The translations under genes were made by a program, and so were the position numbers. A model generated the notes under the pieces. That model ran no database searches and was not told where the DNA came from. It saw only the letters and a program-made list of their open reading frames with translations. A DNA stretch of 37,470 bases from Candidatus Ruthenibacterium merdigallinarum (GTDB lineage: Bacteria > Bacillota > Clostridia > Oscillospirales > Ruminococcaceae): assembly GCA_019113785.1 (NCBI GenBank), contig DXGT01000004.1, positions 1 to 37,470 on the forward strand. Reading direction: 5' to 3'. Of this stretch, positions 34,321 to 37,470 are shown piece by piece. The first letter of the stretch is position 1; each line of letters begins with the position of its first letter.

Positions 34321-35868
34321 TTATTTCGCGTATTTGCCCGCCAGCGCGCGCAGCGCTTCGCCGTTTTGCGCGGCCCACTGCGCATACGTCCGGCCGCTGG
34401 CCTGCACGGTGCGGCCCAGCTCCACCAGAAACGCGGGGACGTCGTCTTGCAGCATCGTGCACACGGGCGTGCCCAGCCCCTCGGCGCCCTGCGCGGCGCT
34501 GCCGCCCAAAAACAGCGTAAACGCCGGATGCGCCACTTTTTCGATCACCTTGACGCCGCCCACAAAGCCCATGCCGCACGCCTGGTGCGCGCCGCAGCTG
34601 GACGGGCAGCCCGACACCGCGATGCGCGGCAGCGCGCCGTCCTGAATGCCGGCTTCGCGCACCGCGGCAATGCACGCGGCCAGCAGGCTTTGTGAATCGC
34701 GCACGCCCTGCTGGCAGGTGGCCGCGCCGATGCAGCTGGTGCTGCGCTCGAACGCGCTGGCGGCGCTGTCGGGCGTGGCCGCCAGCACGGCCTGCGCCTC
34801 GCGGGTCGTCAAATTCACCACATACAGCCCGCCGTCCGGGCGCAGGCGCAGCTCGGCCTGGGCGAAGTCCTTCACCGTCTCGTACAGACGCCGCACGGCC
34901 TCGCCGGCCAGCACGCCGCCCGCAGGGTGGTATTCCACCGCGTACAGGCCCGGCTGCTTCTGGGCCGTCACGCGCGTCATCGGCAGCGCCAGTTCGCCGT
35001 CCGCCGCCTTCGCGGGGGTCCACGGCTCAAAATGCAGCGCAAGATCCGGCCCGGCCTTCACGCGCGCGAGCGCGGCGGCAAACGCCGCTTTCAGACCCTC
35101 GGCGCCCAGCGTCTCCTGCAAATAGCGCGTGCGCGCCTTGGCGCGGTTTTCGTAGTTGCCGTGCTCGCAGAACACGGCGATCATCGCCTCAATGGCGTAC
35201 GCCGCGTCCTCGGGGCGAAGGCCCTCCGCCACTTTGACGCCCAGCTTCGGGTTCGGCCCCAGGCCGCCCGCGCAGTACACGTCGAACGTGCCGTCCCTGC
35301 GCGCGAGGAAGCCGAGGTCGCGCATGGCGGCGTGCACCTCGTCGGCCGCATCGTTGCAGAACGCCACCTTCAGCTTGCGCGGCATGTGCACTTCGTCGAT
35401 GCGCCCCAGCAGATAGCGCGCGGCCGCCTCGGCGACAGGGCGCACGTCAAAGGGCTCGTCCGCCGTAAAGCCGGACAGCGGGCTGACCATCACGTTGCGC
35501 GGGTTGTCCCCGCCGCCGCCCTTGGTGACGATGTCCACATCGACGGCTTTTTCCATCAGTTCCGCCGTCTGCTGCGCCGTCAGATCGTGCAGCTGGATGG
35601 TCTGGCAAGTGGTGATCTTCATGCGCTGCACGCCGTATTCGGCGGCGCAGTTCGCAATGAAAGCCAGCTGCGGCATCGTCACGTGGCCGCCCGCAAGGCG
35701 CAGGCGCAGCATGTGGCCCGTCTCGCCGCGCTGGGCGTAGCTGCCAAAGCCACCGGAAAAGCCCTTGTAGCTCTTGCGGTCCACCTCGCCGACCGCAAAC
35801 GCGCGCGCCTTCTCGGCAAACGCGGGGATCTGGCTGCGGAAATTTTCTTTCACCTGTTCAAACTGCAT
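34321..35868 (-). CDS. Nitrite/sulfite reductase (ferredoxin-type, siroheme/4Fe-4S)
   Basis: TSCIGAATCQQGVRDSQ (CX5C) and SGCPSSCGAHQ (CX3C) siroheme/[4Fe-4S] ligand motifs. Confidence 0.9.
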   Translation of the reverse strand: MQFEQVKENFRSQIPAFAEKARAFAVGEVDRKSYKGFSGGFGSYAQRGETGHMLRLRLAGGHVTMPQLAFIANCAAEYGVQRMKITTCQTIQLHDLTAQQTAELMEKAVDVDIVTKGGGGDNPRNVMVSPLSGFTADEPFDVRPVAEAAARYLLGRIDEVHMPRKLKVAFCNDAADEVHAAMRDLGFLARRDGTFDVYCAGGLGPNPKLGVKVAEGLRPEDAAYAIEAMIAVFCEHGNYENRAKARTRYLQETLGAEGLKAAFAAALARVKAGPDLALHFEPWTPAKAADGELALPMTRVTAQKQPGLYAVEYHPAGGVLAGEAVRRLYETVKDFAQAELRLRPDGGLYVVNLTTREAQAVLAATPDSAASAFERSTSCIGAATCQQGVRDSQSLLAACIAAVREAGIQDGALPRIAVSGCPSSCGAHQACGMGFVGGVKVIEKVAHPAFTLFLGGSAAQGAEGLGTPVCTMLQDDVPAFLVELGRTVQASGRTYAQWAAQNGEALRALAGKYAK

Positions 35869-35887
35869 GTTCCTTCTCCTTTTCTTT

Positions 35888-36601
35888 TCATCTGGCCGGG
35901 TAACTGCGGGCGCCATAGATCGCCGTGCCGATGCGCACGATGTTGGCGCCCTCCCGGATCGCGTTCTCAAAATCGCCGCTCATGCCCATCGACAGCCACT
36001 GCATGTCGACGCGCTCGATGCGCCGGTCTCTCGCTTTGTCGAACAGCGCCCTCATCGCCGCCAGGTCGCGGCGATTGTCGGCGTCATTGTCGCGCACAGG
36101 CGGCACGGCCATCAGACCGCGCACATGCACATGCGCCATCACGGCGGCGGCCTCCAGAATGGCGTCCAGCTCCGCCGGGGCCACGCCGCTCTTCGCGGCC
36201 TCCTGCCCGATGTTCACTTCGATGAGGATGTCCTGGCACACGCCCGCGCGCGCCGCGCACTTCTCCACCTCGGCCAGCAGATGGTGCGAACCGACCGATT
36301 CGATCATCGCGGCCGCGCCCACCACCTGGCGCACCTTGTTCGTTTGCAGATGGCCGATGAAATGCAGCGGCTTTGCAAGATACGCGCCTGCCGCGCACTT
36401 CTGCACCAGTTCCTGCACGCGGTTTTCTCCGAACAGGTCGATGTCCAGCTGCGCCGAAAGGCGCACGGTGTCGGCGTCCTGCGTCTTGCTGGCCGCGCAC
36501 AGCAAAATCTCCTGCGGCCGGCGGCCGGCGCTGTGCGCCGCCGCCTCCATGCGCGCGCGGATGGCCGCCACGTTCGCGCGCATCTCCTCCAGTGTGGTCA
36601 A
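35888..36601 (-). CDS. YggS/PLPBP-family pyridoxal phosphate homeostasis protein
   Basis: ILLCAASKTQDADTVR, FGENRVQELVQK, HFIGHLQTNKVRQVV, LSMGMSGDFENAIREGANIVRIGTAIYG. TTG start overlaps the upstream stop (TTGA). Confidence 0.93.
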   Translation of the reverse strand: MTTLEEMRANVAAIRARMEAAAHSAGRRPQEILLCAASKTQDADTVRLSAQLDIDLFGENRVQELVQKCAAGAYLAKPLHFIGHLQTNKVRQVVGAAAMIESVGSHHLLAEVEKCAARAGVCQDILIEVNIGQEAAKSGVAPAELDAILEAAAVMAHVHVRGLMAVPPVRDNDADNRRDLAAMRALFDKARDRRIERVDMQWLSMGMSGDFENAIREGANIVRIGTAIYGARSYPAR

Positions 36602-37149
36602 CGCAATTCCTCCTCCGGCTGATAGACGGCGCGCGCCCCGCCGATGAATTTCGGGCGCGTGCGCGCGCACACAAGGCGTGCACAGCCGATCGTGCGCACA
36701 GGCAGGCGCACGGGCACGGCCACGCGCTTCAAATGCATGCCGATCAGCGTGTCGCCGATGTCCATACCCGCGTCGGCGCGGATGGTCTCGACGGCCACCG
36801 GGTCGCGCAAAGCCTGCCACAGCGCCGTGGCAAAGCTGCCGCCCGCGTGCGGCTGCGGCAGAACGCTGACGATCTCGCTGTCCTGCGGGCGCGCCGCGCG
36901 CTCAATGACGACGGCGCGGTTCAAATGCTCGCAGCACTGGCCCGCCACGCAGACGCGCGCCGGGCCGAACACCTCCAAAAGCCCCTGCACCACCGCGCGC
37001 GCAGCGTCCATGCTGGAGGCGCTGCCGATGCGCTGGCCCATGATCTCGCTGGACGAACAGCCCACGATCACAATGTCGCCCGCTTTGAGCTTCGCCGCGT
37101 CCAAAAGCCCGCGCGCCGCCTCGGCGCATTGCCGGCGGATCTCTTCCAT
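36598..37149 (-). CDS. UPF0340/YwlG-like (TIGR01440) family protein
   Basis: GCSSSEIMGQRIGSASSMDAARAVVQGLLEVF...VAGQCCEHLNRAVVIERAA...HAGGSFATALW...DIGDTLIGMHLKRVAVPVR. Confidence 0.92.
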   Translation of the reverse strand: MEEIRRQCAEAARGLLDAAKLKAGDIVIVGCSSSEIMGQRIGSASSMDAARAVVQGLLEVFGPARVCVAGQCCEHLNRAVVIERAARPQDSEIVSVLPQPHAGGSFATALWQALRDPVAVETIRADAGMDIGDTLIGMHLKRVAVPVRLPVRTIGCARLVCARTRPKFIGGARAVYQPEEELR

Positions 37150-37180
37150 CCGATTCAGCCCCTTTTTTGTATGAATTCCA

Positions 37181-37470
37181 TTGCACACTGGCCACTAACC
37201 TCGCCGTTCGCCTGTGGCTCCGGCTCGCTAAGAGGCCAGGTGTAAGTTCGCACTAAGTTCACCGTTCGCCCTGCGGGCTCCGGTTCACTAAGTGCTTACA
37301 TTGCACACTGGCCACTAAGCTCATCGTTCGCCTTGCGGCTCCGATTCGCTAAGAGGCCAGGTGTAAGTTCGCACTAAGTTCGCCGTTCGCCCTGCGGGCT
37401 CCGGTTCACTAAGTGCTTACATTGCACACTGGCCACTAAGCTCATCGTTCGCCTTGCGGCTCCGATTCGC
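37181..37470. repeat. Tandem array of about 120-bp compound palindromic repeats (2.4 copies, runs off the window)
   Basis: TTGCACACTGGCCACTAA... starts at 37181, 37301 and 37422; copies 2 and 3 are identical over the 49 bp visible. Confidence 0.95.

Noticed and set aside
37181-37470. CRISPR array
   Set aside because: Period is ~120 bp with no spacer-like unique segments, the whole unit repeats, and no cas genes are in the window.

Overview
GC-rich chromosomal window, most likely from a Clostridia/Oscillospirales-type Firmicute (inferred from gene content and dcw order). Left end: tRNA-Pro(CGG) and tRNA-Gln(CTG), a PC4/YdbC-like protein and an HD-domain protein. Next is a long minus-strand division/cell-wall (dcw) cluster, in transcription order mraZ-rsmH-ftsL-PBP(PASTA)-murE-murF-mraY-ftsW-murG-murA-ftsQ-ftsZ, followed by a DivIVA-like gene and trxA. 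murD, murC, murB, ftsA and the spoIIGA/sigE/sigG genes are not in the window. The centre (about 18.75-27.5 kb) holds the most unusual locus. It is a minus-strand operon encoding a lipoprotein that looks like a beta-propeller/solute-binding-protein fusion, two sugar-type ABC permeases, a HlyD-like adaptor and a MacB-like permease, with no ATPase gene. It is divergent from an OmpR-type response regulator/histidine kinase pair, and the shared intergenic region carries 11-bp-phased direct repeats. The right part holds deoC, a NUDIX hydrolase, a PTS enzyme I, a MATE transporter, a DtxR/MntR regulator, nfo, an MGMT-family gene and a ywlG-yggS-nitrite/sulfite reductase operon. The right edge is a tandem array of about 120-bp compound palindromic repeats that runs off the window. 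All calls come from reading the sequence and supplied translations; no database searches were run.
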